Source: Ereboglobus sp. PH5-10
GTDB taxonomy: Bacteria; Verrucomicrobiota; Verrucomicrobiia; Opitutales; Opitutaceae
Length of the DNA stretch: 64,000 nucleotides
Direction: 5' to 3'
Assembly: GCF_029504735.1 (NCBI RefSeq)
Contig: NZ_JAQFIP010000007.1
Coordinates: forward strand, 1 to 64,000
In this document: in pieces, positions 35,422 to 44,383 of the stretch
Layout: the number at the start of each line of letters is the position of its first letter
Position numbering within the stretch: position 1 is the stretch's first letter
The notes under the pieces: model-generated
What the model saw: only the letters and a program-made list of their open reading frames with translations
Database searches by the model: none
What the model was told of the DNA's origin: nothing
Made by a program: the position numbers and the translations under genes

Positions 35422-36664
35422 GACAAGAGGCCAGAGTGCCGGAGACCAGAAAACCAGGGGCCAAACCTCCGGCCTCCCTCCTCTTTTCCCCGGCATCCTC
35501 ACCCAGGTGGCGTTTGAAAAACTTGCAGCCCGCTACAAGCGCGCGCACGGTCTCGATCTCGCCGCCATCGACTCCGCCGGCAAGGTTCTCGCCGGTCGTA
35601 TCCATTGCGCGGATACAAAAACCGCCCGCGCCGCCGGTCCCTCAGCTTTCAGTCATTCAGCCTTTTTCAACCAGGCGCTCGAGGAAACTCTCCGCTGGGG
35701 CGAGCCCTGCATCATGTGCTGCCCTTGTGGAAACGCGCTCTGGGCCGTGCCCGTGATGCGCAACCAGCAAACGCTCGGCGGGCTTCTCGTTGCCGGCGTC
35801 CCCCTTGAGCCCGACGGCCCCGCCGGCGAGCTTGACCGCAGCCTGCTCTCGGCCAGTCACGGCCTCCTCAATCTTGCCGCGCGGGAAAACCTCACCAACA
35901 CCGCGCTCCTTGAGCAAAACCGCCTTGCGGCGCGCCGCGAGTCGGGTCGCGCCGAGGCCCTGCACGATCTCAAGGAACGCCTCTACGACGAAATCCGCAG
36001 CGCCTATCTTCACGAGGAACCCGCGCTCCTCGCCGCCATCCAGCGCGGCGAGCGCGCCGAGGCGCGCGGCATCATCAACCGCATACTCACGGCCATCTAC
36101 GCGCGCGGCGCCGGACGTCGCAGCCTGCTCAAAACCCTCTCGCTCGAACTCGTCGTCATGATGGCCCGCGCCGCGGTGCAAGCCGGCGCCGAACCCGAAA
36201 AAGTCCTCGGCCTCAACTACCGTTCGCTCACCGAGCTCGCCGACGTGCATTCACAGGAGGACCTTTCGCGCTGGCTCTGCGACATGCTCGAGCAGCTCAT
36301 CGACGCGATGGGCGCGCCCGCCGCGCACCCCAACGCCGTGCAACTCGCCCGCGCCGTCGCCCACATCGAGCAACACTACGCCAACGACCTCACACGCGAC
36401 GAAGTTGCCCGCGCCGCCGGTCTTTCCCCCGGGCATTTTTCGCACCTCATGCGCGAGCACGCCGGCGCCACCTTTACCGGGCTGCTCCTCCGCATCCGCC
36501 TCGACAACGCCCGCCGCCGCCTCGCCCGTGAAAACGCCCCTGTCGCCGAAATCGCCCAATCCTGCGGTTTCAGCGACCAAAGTTATTTCACCCGCGTCTT
36601 CAAAAAAGCCTTCAGTGAAACTCCCGCCGCCTACCGCCAGCGCACCCGTGGCGCGGTTTTGTAG
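35414..36664 (+). CDS. AraC-family regulator with PocR sensory domain
   Basis: 416 residues. The first 20 residues (M-N-K-T-R-G-Q-S-A-G and on) are encoded by a ccagag-type word repeat. Then a PocR domain (about 25-180) with H-C-A-D and the cysteine cluster E-P-C-I-M-C-C-P-C-G, then a helical linker, and a C-terminal AraC double helix-turn-helix (H-Y-A-N-D-L-T-R-D-E-V-A and S-C-G-F-S-D-Q-S-Y-F-T-R-V-F-K-K). PocR controls the pdu/cob microcompartment genes of Salmonella, so this is a candidate activator of the BMC locus 11 kb away; that link is inference. Confidence 0.85.
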   Translation: MNKTRGQSAGDQKTRGQTSGLPPLFPGILTQVAFEKLAARYKRAHGLDLAAIDSAGKVLAGRIHCADTKTARAAGPSAFSHSAFFNQALEETLRWGEPCIMCCPCGNALWAVPVMRNQQTLGGLLVAGVPLEPDGPAGELDRSLLSASHGLLNLAARENLTNTALLEQNRLAARRESGRAEALHDLKERLYDEIRSAYLHEEPALLAAIQRGERAEARGIINRILTAIYARGAGRRSLLKTLSLELVVMMARAAVQAGAEPEKVLGLNYRSLTELADVHSQEDLSRWLCDMLEQLIDAMGAPAAHPNAVQLARAVAHIEQHYANDLTRDEVARAAGLSPGHFSHLMREHAGATFTGLLLRIRLDNARRRLARENAPVAEIAQSCGFSDQSYFTRVFKKAFSETPAAYRQRTRGAVL

Positions 36665-36736
36665 CACAGTTGCCAGCCCTCGGGGCTGGGGATGATTGAC
36701 GCGACCAGAGGCTTCGTCCTACAAAAACCTTAAAAT

Positions 36737-37858
36737 CTAGCGAACGGTTATCCCGGCTTGGATTTGTTTGGCGTTTTGCCGAGCTTGCTTGATCGATTTT
36801 TTAGGAAGGTCTTTCTCAAGCCTTTTGATAAGGGCATTAGCCTTGGCTTCAAGTGAGTCAGTGAGTTCTTTTTGGTTCGCTTTGACTGTATAAAGCCAGG
36901 CGAGCGCTTCGACCTCATCCTTGTCGATGCCTTCGCCATCATAGTATGCAACGGCAAGCTGAAACTGCGCTTCTCCATGACCTTGTGCGGCAGCCTTTTG
37001 ATACAATTTGAACGCTGCGGGCAGATCCTTGGGTGTGCCCGCACCATGGTAATGCATGGTGGCAAGGTTGTATTGTCCCTTGGAGTCGCCTTGTTCAGCC
37101 GCCTTTTGAAACCACTTGACTGCAGCAGGGAGGTTTTGGGGTGTTCCTTCGCCAGCGCGATACATAAGCGCGAGGCTGTGTTGCGCCCACGCATTTCCTT
37201 GTTCAGCTGCCTTTTGATACCATTTGAACGCGGACAGGAGATCTTTTGATGTGCCTTGCCCCATTTTATACATGTAGGCGAGGTTGTATTGAGCGTTTAC
37301 ATGCCCCTGTTCAGCCGCAGTTTGGAAGTATTTGAATGCGGTGGATATGTCCTTGGGCGTGCCTCGCATTAAATGCGCAAGGCCAAGATTGTATTGCTCT
37401 TTTGCGTCCGGCTTTTTTTCTGGTTCATCCAGCGCCTTTTCAACCGCCTCGGAAAGCGCATTCCATTTGGTTTTTAGCTCTTCGGAGTCTTGAAAAAGCG
37501 CCCTATATGCCGTCAAAAGCTCCTTCGTTTTTTTGTAATCTTTTTTGAAGTAATAATTTTCCACTATCAGCATGTATATCTGTGGATTGAGTTTTTCTTT
37601 TTTAATATATATATTTTCTGCAATTTTTAAGGTCTCAATTGAATCATCAAATTTTGCCTGTCCTCTTTGGACAATGGCGAGCAACACAAGCGCCTGCTCA
37701 TTCTCGGGGTTATCCTTAAGCTCAAGTTCAAGCTCGGAGATGACTTGGTTTGCCGCAGACGGCCCTTTTGCATAAAGCTCGAGAGCCTTGTCGAAATGTC
37801 GTCCTGCAAACGCAAGCGGGCTGAGAAATGTGAATAATATCAATATATATTTTTTCAT
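36737..37858 (-). CDS. exported SEL1/TPR repeat protein
   Basis: 373 residues with a signal peptide (M-K-K-Y-I-L-I-L-F-T-F-L-S-P-L-A-F-A). TPR-like helices occupy about 30-150. From about 155 there are four or five SEL1 repeats of about 36 residues, recognisable by A-x-x-G-x-x-x-A-Q-Y-N-L-A-x-M-Y and G-T-P-K-D-L. Such proteins are scaffolds for protein-protein contact in the periplasm. GC content is lower than in neighbours, suggesting acquisition or different selection. The repeats are nearly identical at the protein level in places, and copy number may vary by recombination. Confidence 0.85.
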   Translation of the reverse strand: MKKYILILFTFLSPLAFAGRHFDKALELYAKGPSAANQVISELELELKDNPENEQALVLLAIVQRGQAKFDDSIETLKIAENIYIKKEKLNPQIYMLIVENYYFKKDYKKTKELLTAYRALFQDSEELKTKWNALSEAVEKALDEPEKKPDAKEQYNLGLAHLMRGTPKDISTAFKYFQTAAEQGHVNAQYNLAYMYKMGQGTSKDLLSAFKWYQKAAEQGNAWAQHSLALMYRAGEGTPQNLPAAVKWFQKAAEQGDSKGQYNLATMHYHGAGTPKDLPAAFKLYQKAAAQGHGEAQFQLAVAYYDGEGIDKDEVEALAWLYTVKANQKELTDSLEAKANALIKRLEKDLPKKSIKQARQNAKQIQAGITVR

Positions 37859-38143
37859 CTTTTGAAATGGGTATAAAAAAGCGAAAGGACGTTCGCGTCG
37901 CTGTTTCTAATTTTTAGAAACGCTTAGTGATGCTGTAAAAAACAGTTGAACGGTCAATCGAGATTCATCGTTTGCCAAAACGGATAGTGCAATCTGCGCA
38001 ATGGGCGCGACATTGAGTGGAAGACTGGCGGAAGCCCCGCGCTGTCGAAAACCTCGCAACACGGCGTGCCGATGATGTTTTGCCCCGCCCTATGGCGTTA
38101 TGAAACGCCGCCCGCCACTCCGGTTTCGCTCATCTTGCAATTG

Positions 38144-39115
38144 TCACTTCACCTTCGCCAATTGCCTTTTCACCCATTCCGCTTCGTCGGTCATGTTGTG
38201 CTTGCGATAAAAGGCCTCCAGTTCGCGGTAGCGTTTCACGGGGTCAAAGCGGATCGCCTCGCGCAGTTTTCGGAGGCAGATTATGCACGCATGCTGGGGC
38301 TGCCGGTCCGCCTCGGCCAACGTGTTCGAGCCGTTTATCAGGCATTGATAATAAACACAGTGCCACAATCCAAACATGTGGGCGACCTCATGCGCGAGTG
38401 TGTGACAGCTTCGCCACAACATCCGCTTTTCGAAGTCCGCCGGGCGTCCCGTCATTCCGATGCCGAGGAACGCGGGATCATGCCTCGCGAAACTGAACAC
38501 GCCCACGCGTTCCCTCAGTGACGCCTGCCCGAACACAAAATTCCACGACGCCTGCGGATACAAATCAGTCATTGTCACCCCGATCATGCAGTAGGCGTCC
38601 TTTGGCAGCAATTCGCGCAAAAACGCCATGATGCTTCCCGTGAGAATCTGCCGTTTCCCGCTGTATTTGTTGATGCGCGGCGAGAACAACTCCTCCGCAG
38701 GCTCGAAAACCGGAAGCACTCGCACCTCCATTTGAAAAAACACCGCCGCATATTCGCGCAACGCCTCCAGCGACGGGCTCGCTTCCTCCTCGAATTTTCC
38801 GATCGGAAAAAGATAAATCACGCGGCGCGCGTTGTCGGGCCGGTTGGCGTTGCTCCGCTTGTAATCCGGAAAAGTTTGCCCGCGTTCCTTGTGGCGCGAC
38901 AGCCAGTCACTCGGCCCCGGCTTTGCAATAACCTCAAAGTCCGCATCCGCCGCGAGCAGTTTTCGAAACGGTTCGGACTCGTCCGAAACATCACCCAGCG
39001 CTCGTGCGCGCGCCTCCTCCGACGGCGCGACAAATTCCGCGCCGCATGTTTTTACTGGCAAAACTATCAGGGCCAAAACAACGCACAGGCGCAGGGGTAT
39101 GTTCATGTTTCGCAT
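38144..39115 (-). CDS. archaemetzincin family protease, exported
   Basis: 323 residues from ATG 39115, with a signal-like N-terminus (L-C-V-V-L-A-L-I-V-L-P-V-K-T-C-G-A). The metzincin motif is complete: H-E-V-A-H-M-F-G-L-W-H-C, then C four residues later (V-Y-Y-Q-C), then C-I-I-C about 20 residues on, matching H-E-x-x-H-x-x-G-x-x-H-C-x4-C-x-M-x17-C-x-x-C, except that Leu replaces the usual Met after the second Cys (Q-C-L-I-N-G). Archaemetzincins usually lack a signal peptide, so export is unusual. The possible lipobox Cys (V-K-T-C) suggests membrane anchoring. Confidence 0.82.
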   Translation of the reverse strand: MRNMNIPLRLCVVLALIVLPVKTCGAEFVAPSEEARARALGDVSDESEPFRKLLAADADFEVIAKPGPSDWLSRHKERGQTFPDYKRSNANRPDNARRVIYLFPIGKFEEEASPSLEALREYAAVFFQMEVRVLPVFEPAEELFSPRINKYSGKRQILTGSIMAFLRELLPKDAYCMIGVTMTDLYPQASWNFVFGQASLRERVGVFSFARHDPAFLGIGMTGRPADFEKRMLWRSCHTLAHEVAHMFGLWHCVYYQCLINGSNTLAEADRQPQHACIICLRKLREAIRFDPVKRYRELEAFYRKHNMTDEAEWVKRQLAKVK

Positions 39116-39307
39116 GAAACTGTTTTTTTCCGGGAAATAAAGCGCAATGGACTTCCTGAAAAAACATCGCCGCATCCATGTTGTTGATTGCTCCTCTTTG
39201 GGATCCGATATTGCGGGTATGTGGTGAAGCGCACTTGACGCTATCAGCTTGTGGAGAGCATAAATCCATGCGCGATCGAAACTCCAACAAATCCCAACCC
39301 CCATATT

Positions 39308-39952
39308 ATGAAAAAGTGCCTCATTGTCTTGTTACTCACCAGCGTAGCCCTGCTCAGCGGCTGTGTTACCGGTCGGCGTTCGGTTTCCCTTGGCGTTCCT
39401 CAGGTCACTCCGGGGGCCGTTGACAGGGGTGCCATCCAGATCACTTCGGTTGCGGACAATCGCGAATTTCAAAACAACCCGCTTGATGCGTCAGTGCCCT
39501 CAATCAACGGCGATGTCTCGACCATGACGCCCGAACAAAAATCAAAAATGATCGGACGCCAGCGCAACGGTTTTGGAAAAGCGATGGGCGACATCGCCCT
39601 GGCCAACAACGAATCCGTCCCACAGCGCGCCCAGGCCCTTGTCGAGGCCGCGCTCAAAAAACGCGGTTATAAAATCGCAACCGATGGCTCCGCGCCCGTG
39701 ACCGCGTCGGTTTCGGTCGATGAATTTTGGGCGTGGTTCACGCCGGGAATGTGGACGATTTCCTTCGAGGCCAAAGTCGTCTGCACGATTACGCTCACAA
39801 GGGCGGGCTCGCCCGCAAGCGTCACCATACGCGGCCATGGTATGAACAAGGGCCAGGTTGCAAGTGATGAAAACTGGCAGCGCGCCTATGATCGCGCCTT
39901 TGCGGATTTCCTCGAGAAGTTCGACAAGGAACTCGACACCACGCCATTCTGA
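39308..39952 (+). CDS. lipoprotein, YajG-like
   Basis: 214 residues from ATG 39308. Lipoprotein signal: M-K-K-C-L-I-V-L-L-L-T-S-V-A-L-L-S-G-C with Cys at residue 19. The mature part has alternating beta and alpha segments: I-Q-I-T-S-V-A-D-N-R-E-F, then V-E-A-A-L-K-K-R-G-Y-K-I, then V-S-V-D-E-F-W-A-W-F-T-P-G-M-W and F-E-A-K-V-V-C-T-I. This pattern recalls YajG/flagellar assembly-type lipoproteins that bind the outer membrane. Function is not known. Confidence 0.7.
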   Translation: MKKCLIVLLLTSVALLSGCVTGRRSVSLGVPQVTPGAVDRGAIQITSVADNREFQNNPLDASVPSINGDVSTMTPEQKSKMIGRQRNGFGKAMGDIALANNESVPQRAQALVEAALKKRGYKIATDGSAPVTASVSVDEFWAWFTPGMWTISFEAKVVCTITLTRAGSPASVTIRGHGMNKGQVASDENWQRAYDRAFADFLEKFDKELDTTPF

Positions 39953-39976
39953 CGCGCGATCAGATCGCCCGTGTTT

Positions 39977-40396
39977 TTATCTTAGCAGCGTGATCTCGCG
40001 TCGCGCGGCGGCGATCCGCTCGTCGATTCCCGCGCCGGGAAATTTTTCCGCCGTCAACTCCAGCAACTGCCGCGCATACTGCCACGCGCCGCGCGCCAGC
40101 GCCTGTTGCTCCTTGTAAACATACACCCGCGCCATTTCCGACAGCAGGTCGGCTTGCAGCAGGCATTTTGCGCGCGCCTCGTCCGCCGCCTCGCCTAATG
40201 TCAGCGCGCGAAACTGCTCCTCCGGCGCGAGTCCCATGAACAACGCCGCCTTGCGCCCGAACAAGCGTTCCTGCGCCTGCAGGATCGCCATCATCGCGTC
40301 ATCAGGCCGCTCCGCCTCGCGCAGCCGCACAACTTGCGAAAGAAATTCCCGCAGTTGGTCGAGAAGCCGCAAAATATAATCGCGCTGGAGGCTCAT
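39977..40396 (-). CDS. DUF6483-like helical protein
   Basis: 139 residues from ATG 40396. The N-terminus M-S-L-Q-R-D-Y-I-L-R-L-L-D-Q-L-R-E-F-L resembles the DUF6483 family (y-I-l-r-m-I-e-q-l). The whole protein is predicted helical, with TPR-like pairs (A-R-A-K-C-L-L-Q-A-D-L-L and A-R-G-A-W-Q-Y-A-R-Q-L-L-E-L). The frame stays open upstream as far as 41236, but that part is antisense to the ABC ATPase and is rejected. No function is known. Confidence 0.65.
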   Translation of the reverse strand: MSLQRDYILRLLDQLREFLSQVVRLREAERPDDAMMAILQAQERLFGRKAALFMGLAPEEQFRALTLGEAADEARAKCLLQADLLSEMARVYVYKEQQALARGAWQYARQLLELTAEKFPGAGIDERIAAARREITLLR

Positions 40397-40531
40397 GCAA
40401 AAAACGTATCCCAAATGAAACGCCCGCTGCCAAGCCGCATTGTGCGCGGCCGCAATCCCCCGCCATGCGCCCTCCCTGTTCGCTCCGCGCTTGGCACGCC
40501 GCGCCGCCCTGTGTTTCATGTTTTGTTTCAC

Positions 40532-41365
40532 ATGAAAAAGCCCGCCGCCACGCCCGCGAAAAACGCGCCCATCCTCGACGTCTCCGGCCTGCGCCTTGAG
40601 CGCGGGCAAACCGTCATTCTCGCCGACATCGCGTGGCGCGTCGCGCGCGGACAGCACTGGGTTATCCTCGGCCCCAACGGTTGCGGCAAAACTTCGCTGC
40701 TGCGCGCGCTCACCGGATACATCTCGCCCACCGCGGGCGACGTTTCCGTGCTCGGCCACACCTACGGCGAGTGCGACTGGCGCGACCTGCGCCTGCAAAT
40801 CGGCATTGTCACCACCTCGCTCCAAGCCTCGATTCCGCCCGCCGAGCCCGCCATCGAAACCGTGATCAGCGGCAAATACGCGCAGCTTGACCTTTGGATA
40901 AAAAACACCCGCGCCGACGAGACCGCCGCGCTCAAGCTTCTCCGCTTCGCCGGCATCGGGCACCTTGCGCGCCGCGAATGGCTCCACCTTTCGCAGGGCG
41001 AGCGCCAGCGCATCCTCATCGCGCGCGCGCTCATGGCCAACCCGCGCCTGCTCATCCTCGACGAGCCCTGCTCCGGGCTCGACCCCGTGGCGCGCGAACA
41101 CTTTCTCGCTTTCATCGAAAAGCTCGCCCGCCGGCGCGCCTGCCCGGCGCTCGTCCTTGTCACGCATCACGTCGAGGAAATCACGCCCGCCATCACGCAC
41201 GCGCTCGTGCTTCGCGCCGGAAAAATCGTCGCGCAAGGCCCGCTCGCCACGGCGCTCACCGGCAAAACGCTTTCCGCCTCATTCGACTCGCCCATCCGCC
41301 TCACCCGGCGCGCAAACCGCCTCGGGTTGCAATTCGCCGGACGCGGAAAGAACAGCGTGTTTTAA
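40532..41365 (+). CDS. ABC transporter ATP-binding protein
   Basis: 277 residues from ATG 40532. Walker A G-P-N-G-C-G-K-T-S at about 48-56, Q-loop region around L-Q-I-G-I-V, signature L-S-Q-G-E-R-Q-R (LSQGE rather than LSGGQ) near 155, Walker B L-L-I-L-D-E-P-C near 175, H-switch V-T-H-H near 212. The H-H-V-E-E-I pattern is typical of the ModF/YlmA-like single ATPases. No permease gene is adjacent, so the partner is unknown or the protein acts alone. The leader contains tttcacATGA with little SD. Confidence 0.85.
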   Translation: MKKPAATPAKNAPILDVSGLRLERGQTVILADIAWRVARGQHWVILGPNGCGKTSLLRALTGYISPTAGDVSVLGHTYGECDWRDLRLQIGIVTTSLQASIPPAEPAIETVISGKYAQLDLWIKNTRADETAALKLLRFAGIGHLARREWLHLSQGERQRILIARALMANPRLLILDEPCSGLDPVAREHFLAFIEKLARRRACPALVLVTHHVEEITPAITHALVLRAGKIVAQGPLATALTGKTLSASFDSPIRLTRRANRLGLQFAGRGKNSVF

Positions 41366-41443
41366 AACCGCCGTGCCGGCGGCCGGCATGAATCGGCCCG
41401 GAACGGCTTGTGTTAAAATTTGTGGCGCGGCGTTTTTTGCCGC

Positions 41444-42124
41444 TCACAACAGGTCGCGGTCGATTTTGTTTTCGAGGATGCGGCTTATGTGTTTGCGCAG
41501 CACCTTTTCCTTGCCCTTGAAACCGGGCATGAGCGCGAGCCAGCTGTAAACTTCCTCGCACAAATGTTTCGGCATGCGCGGTTTTGTTTTGATCGCGCGG
41601 TCGAGCGCGCGCACGCACGCCTGCGCGATCTGCTCGCACATCAACTGCGCGTAAACCGAGCTGTGCTGCCCCGCGAGCCGCACGATCTCGTCGATCGCCG
41701 CGATGCGCCGGCGTTTCATCGACGTTTTGTAAAGGCCGGGGCTGTCGACAACCACCTTCACGGTGCGCGGGAAAAACCCGGCCATCGCCGTCCATGCGTC
41801 GCCGCGCGTGTCACTGCGCAAAACGACGGCGGGAATGTCCGCAAACTTCGCGATCATGAACGCGGCGAGCGTGTCCGAATCGACCGCGGTTCCCTCGAAA
41901 TTAAAAAGCGCGAGGTCGCACTCGAGCAGCTCCTTGATGTCGCGGTCGCGGGCCGCGCGGCTCGATGATTTTCCGTGCTCGATGTTTTGCGGGAGCACGC
42001 ACAAAAACCGCCCGTGCGACTTTTCATAAATCGCCTCCGCAAGATACGCGTTTCCAATGAGGTGTTTCTGGGAAAAGAGCTCGCCGGAAAAATAAACCGT
42101 GTGGTGCTTCTGCTTGTGTTTCAT
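41444..42124 (-). CDS. nucleoside 2-deoxyribosyltransferase-like protein
   Basis: 226 residues from ATG 42124. The fold of nucleoside 2-deoxyribosyltransferases is suggested by the N-terminal V-Y-F-S-G-E-L-F, D-R-D-I-K-E-L-L-E-C-D-L-A-L-F-N-F-E-G, D-S-D-T-L-A-A-F-M-I-A-K and I-P-A-V-V-L-R-S-D. The D-x-x-x-L-x-x-C-D-x-x-x-x-N motif is the family mark. It probably exchanges or hydrolyses the glycosidic bond of (deoxy)nucleosides. The C-terminal half is more basic than usual. The frame reaches 42244, but the extra residues are not conserved in style. Confidence 0.72.
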   Translation of the reverse strand: MKHKQKHHTVYFSGELFSQKHLIGNAYLAEAIYEKSHGRFLCVLPQNIEHGKSSSRAARDRDIKELLECDLALFNFEGTAVDSDTLAAFMIAKFADIPAVVLRSDTRGDAWTAMAGFFPRTVKVVVDSPGLYKTSMKRRRIAAIDEIVRLAGQHSSVYAQLMCEQIAQACVRALDRAIKTKPRMPKHLCEEVYSWLALMPGFKGKEKVLRKHISRILENKIDRDLL

Positions 42125-42273
42125 TCCGTGGTGTAATGCGAAACACGTAGCGAAATCGCGGCGAAATCCAATGGAAAATGCAGGGGCGGGATTAGGGGCG
42201 CCGCGCCGCGGGCGAAAACCCGCCGGCATCATTTCGCTCGTCACGTTTCCGTTTTCGACTTCTGTTTTGTCCC

Positions 42274-43320
42274 ATGGCTTCCGCTCCCGAACCCAACAAA
42301 GGCCTCGGCTACATCAGCAACGCGCTCACTTCCCCGGTGACGGCGGCGGAGTCGGCGTTGCGCCCGTTGTCGTTCGATGATTTTGCGGGCCAGCCGAAAA
42401 CCGTCGAGCGGTTGAAGGTGATGACGGACGCCGCTCGCCGGCGGGGCGATCCGCTCAACCATATTTTGATCAGCGGACCCCCGGGCCTGGGCAAGACGAC
42501 GCTGTGTTTCATCCTCGGGCACGAGATGGGGAAAAATGTGCGCGTGACCTCCGGCCCCGTTGTCGAGAAGGCGGGCGACCTGGCGGGGCTGCTCACTAAT
42601 TTGGAGGAGGGTGACATTTTGTTCATCGACGAAATCCACCGCATCCCGAAGGCGGTCGAGGAGTATTTGTATTCGGCGATGGAGGACTTCCGTCTCGACA
42701 TCATGATCGACCAGGGGCCGAACGCGCGCAGCGTGCGCCTGTCGATTCCGAAGTTCACGCTTGTGGGCGCGACGACGCGCGCAGGCCTGCTCACCGCGCC
42801 GCTGCGCTCGCGTTTCACGCTGCAAACGCGGCTTGATTATTACGGCGTGCCCACGCTCACCGGAATCATCAAGCGCAGTTGCGGCCTGTTGGGCGTGCGC
42901 ATTGAGGAAACCGGCGCGAGGGAAATCGCGATGCGCTGCCGCGGCACGCCGCGCGTGGCGAACAACCTGATCAACTTCGTGCGCGACTATGCGCAGGAGC
43001 GAACCAAGACCGGCGTGATCACGCGCGAGGTCGCGGCGGCGGCGCTGGAACTGCTCGAAATCGACGCGACCGGCCTCGACGAAATGGACAAGCGCATGTT
43101 GCGCATCATCGCGGAGAACTATCGCGGCGGCCCGGTCGGCATGAGCACGATAGCGGTCGCCGTGGGCGAGGAATCCGAAACGCTCGAGGAAGTGCACGAG
43201 CCGTTCCTAATCCAGGAAGGCTACCTGCAGCGCACGCCGCAGGGCCGCATGATCACGCCGAAAGGTTATCACGCGATCGGTTTGAAGGCGGCGGTTGGCG
43301 CGCAGGACGAGTTGTTGTAG
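42274..43320 (+). CDS. ruvB: Holliday junction branch migration helicase RuvB
   Basis: 348 residues. Typical RuvB: L-R-P-L-S-F-D-D-F-A-G-Q near 32, Walker A G-P-P-G-L-G-K-T-T near 70, Walker B I-L-F-I-D-E-I-H near 115, sensor 1 G-A-T-T-R-A-G-L near 168, and the C-terminal winged helix (Q-E-G-Y-L-Q-R-T-P-Q-G-R). It forms the hexameric motor of the RuvABC complex in recombination. ruvA and ruvC are not in the window. It is convergent with holB, whose stop lies 30 bp away. Confidence 0.97.
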   Translation: MASAPEPNKGLGYISNALTSPVTAAESALRPLSFDDFAGQPKTVERLKVMTDAARRRGDPLNHILISGPPGLGKTTLCFILGHEMGKNVRVTSGPVVEKAGDLAGLLTNLEEGDILFIDEIHRIPKAVEEYLYSAMEDFRLDIMIDQGPNARSVRLSIPKFTLVGATTRAGLLTAPLRSRFTLQTRLDYYGVPTLTGIIKRSCGLLGVRIEETGAREIAMRCRGTPRVANNLINFVRDYAQERTKTGVITREVAAAALELLEIDATGLDEMDKRMLRIIAENYRGGPVGMSTIAVAVGEESETLEEVHEPFLIQEGYLQRTPQGRMITPKGYHAIGLKAAVGAQDELL

Positions 43321-43350
43321 AACAAGGCGCGCCGCCGGGTGCGCTCCCGC

Positions 43351-44322
43351 TTATCTCGCCGTCGTCCAGATGCGCAGGGATGAAAGCAGAAAACTTTCCA
43401 GCGCGGCGGATTCGTTCATGTTCACCCGCAGAAGGCCGGTGGCGTGCTCGAGCTTGGCAACGGCCTCGGTGAGCGCGCGGCTTGCCTTGGGGTTTTCGGC
43501 AACGATTGCCGGCACGGCAAAGTCGCGCGTGGCCTGTTCGATTTCGATGAAAAGACGCGTGCGCAGGTCGTTGGCGATGCCGGTTTCAATGGCGATTTGC
43601 TCGGCCTCGCCGATGTCCGCGGGGAGATTCTCCTTTTGTTTTTTCCAAATCTCGTCGGTTGCGAATTCGAGAATCACGCCGAAGCGCGAGACCAATCCAT
43701 AGACGGTGAAGATGCTGTCGGCGACATCGCGCCTTTCCATTTTGGGGCCGGCAAGACGCGCGAGCCACGCCTTGTAGTCGGCGAGCCACGCGCCCCAGCC
43801 GTCGGGCGAATAGGCGGCGGGGATGCTCGGGAAGCGGAAGTTGAGGCAGCGGCTGCGGATCGTGGGAAGCAGCGAATAGGGGCGCGTGGTGAGGAGAATG
43901 ATCGTGGTGTTGGCGGGCGGCTCCTCGAGCGTTTTCAGGAAGATGTTTGCCGAGGCGGGGTTCATGCGGTCGCACTCGTAAATGATGGCGGTTTTCTTGA
44001 CCGAAACATTTGGCGAAACCTGCACTTTTCCGATGAGCGCGCGCGTGGCGTCGGCGCCGATCTGGCGGACTTTTCCCGCGGGGCGCAGCGTGAAACAATC
44101 CGGATGGTTCGCGGGCGCAAAATAGGCGGAGGAGGCGTGTGTGTTGAGAATGCGGTCGGCGGTGCAATCGGCGATGCTGGCGAGGATTTCGATGTCGTCA
44201 CCGGAAAGGAGCAGGCTGTGCGAGAGGCGTCCGGTCTGGATGGCCTGCTCGATCACGGCGATCGACGGTGAGTCGGCGAGCGCGGCGGGCCATTGGGTTT
44301 TGGGTGCGATGACATCGGACAT
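43351..44322 (-). CDS. holB: DNA polymerase III delta-prime-like subunit
   Basis: 323 residues with the clamp-loader small-subunit pattern: R-L-S-H-S-L-L-L-S-G near 32 (degenerate Walker A), I-Y-E-C-D-R-M-N (about 114), then A-S-A-N-I-F-L-K-T-L-E-E-P-P and the sensor-like L-L-T-T-R-P-Y-S-L-L-P-T-I-R-S-R-C, which is diagnostic (S-R-C). No zinc-finger cysteines are visible, so ATPase function is lost, as is usual in delta prime. Upstream (44331-44358) is a run of attaagaatta words. It is co-directional with priA but separated by 61 bp. Confidence 0.85.
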   Translation of the reverse strand: MSDVIAPKTQWPAALADSPSIAVIEQAIQTGRLSHSLLLSGDDIEILASIADCTADRILNTHASSAYFAPANHPDCFTLRPAGKVRQIGADATRALIGKVQVSPNVSVKKTAIIYECDRMNPASANIFLKTLEEPPANTTIILLTTRPYSLLPTIRSRCLNFRFPSIPAAYSPDGWGAWLADYKAWLARLAGPKMERRDVADSIFTVYGLVSRFGVILEFATDEIWKKQKENLPADIGEAEQIAIETGIANDLRTRLFIEIEQATRDFAVPAIVAENPKASRALTEAVAKLEHATGLLRVNMNESAALESFLLSSLRIWTTAR

Positions 44323-44383
44323 GGGTGAAATTAAGAATTAAAAATTAAGAATTAAGAAAGCAGAAAGACTCGCGGCGGCCCGG

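Noticed and set aside
39977-41236. 419-codon minus-strand ORF covering the ABC ATPase
   Set aside because: Only the last 139 codons (from ATG 40396) look like a real protein; the rest is antisense to a well-marked ATPase.
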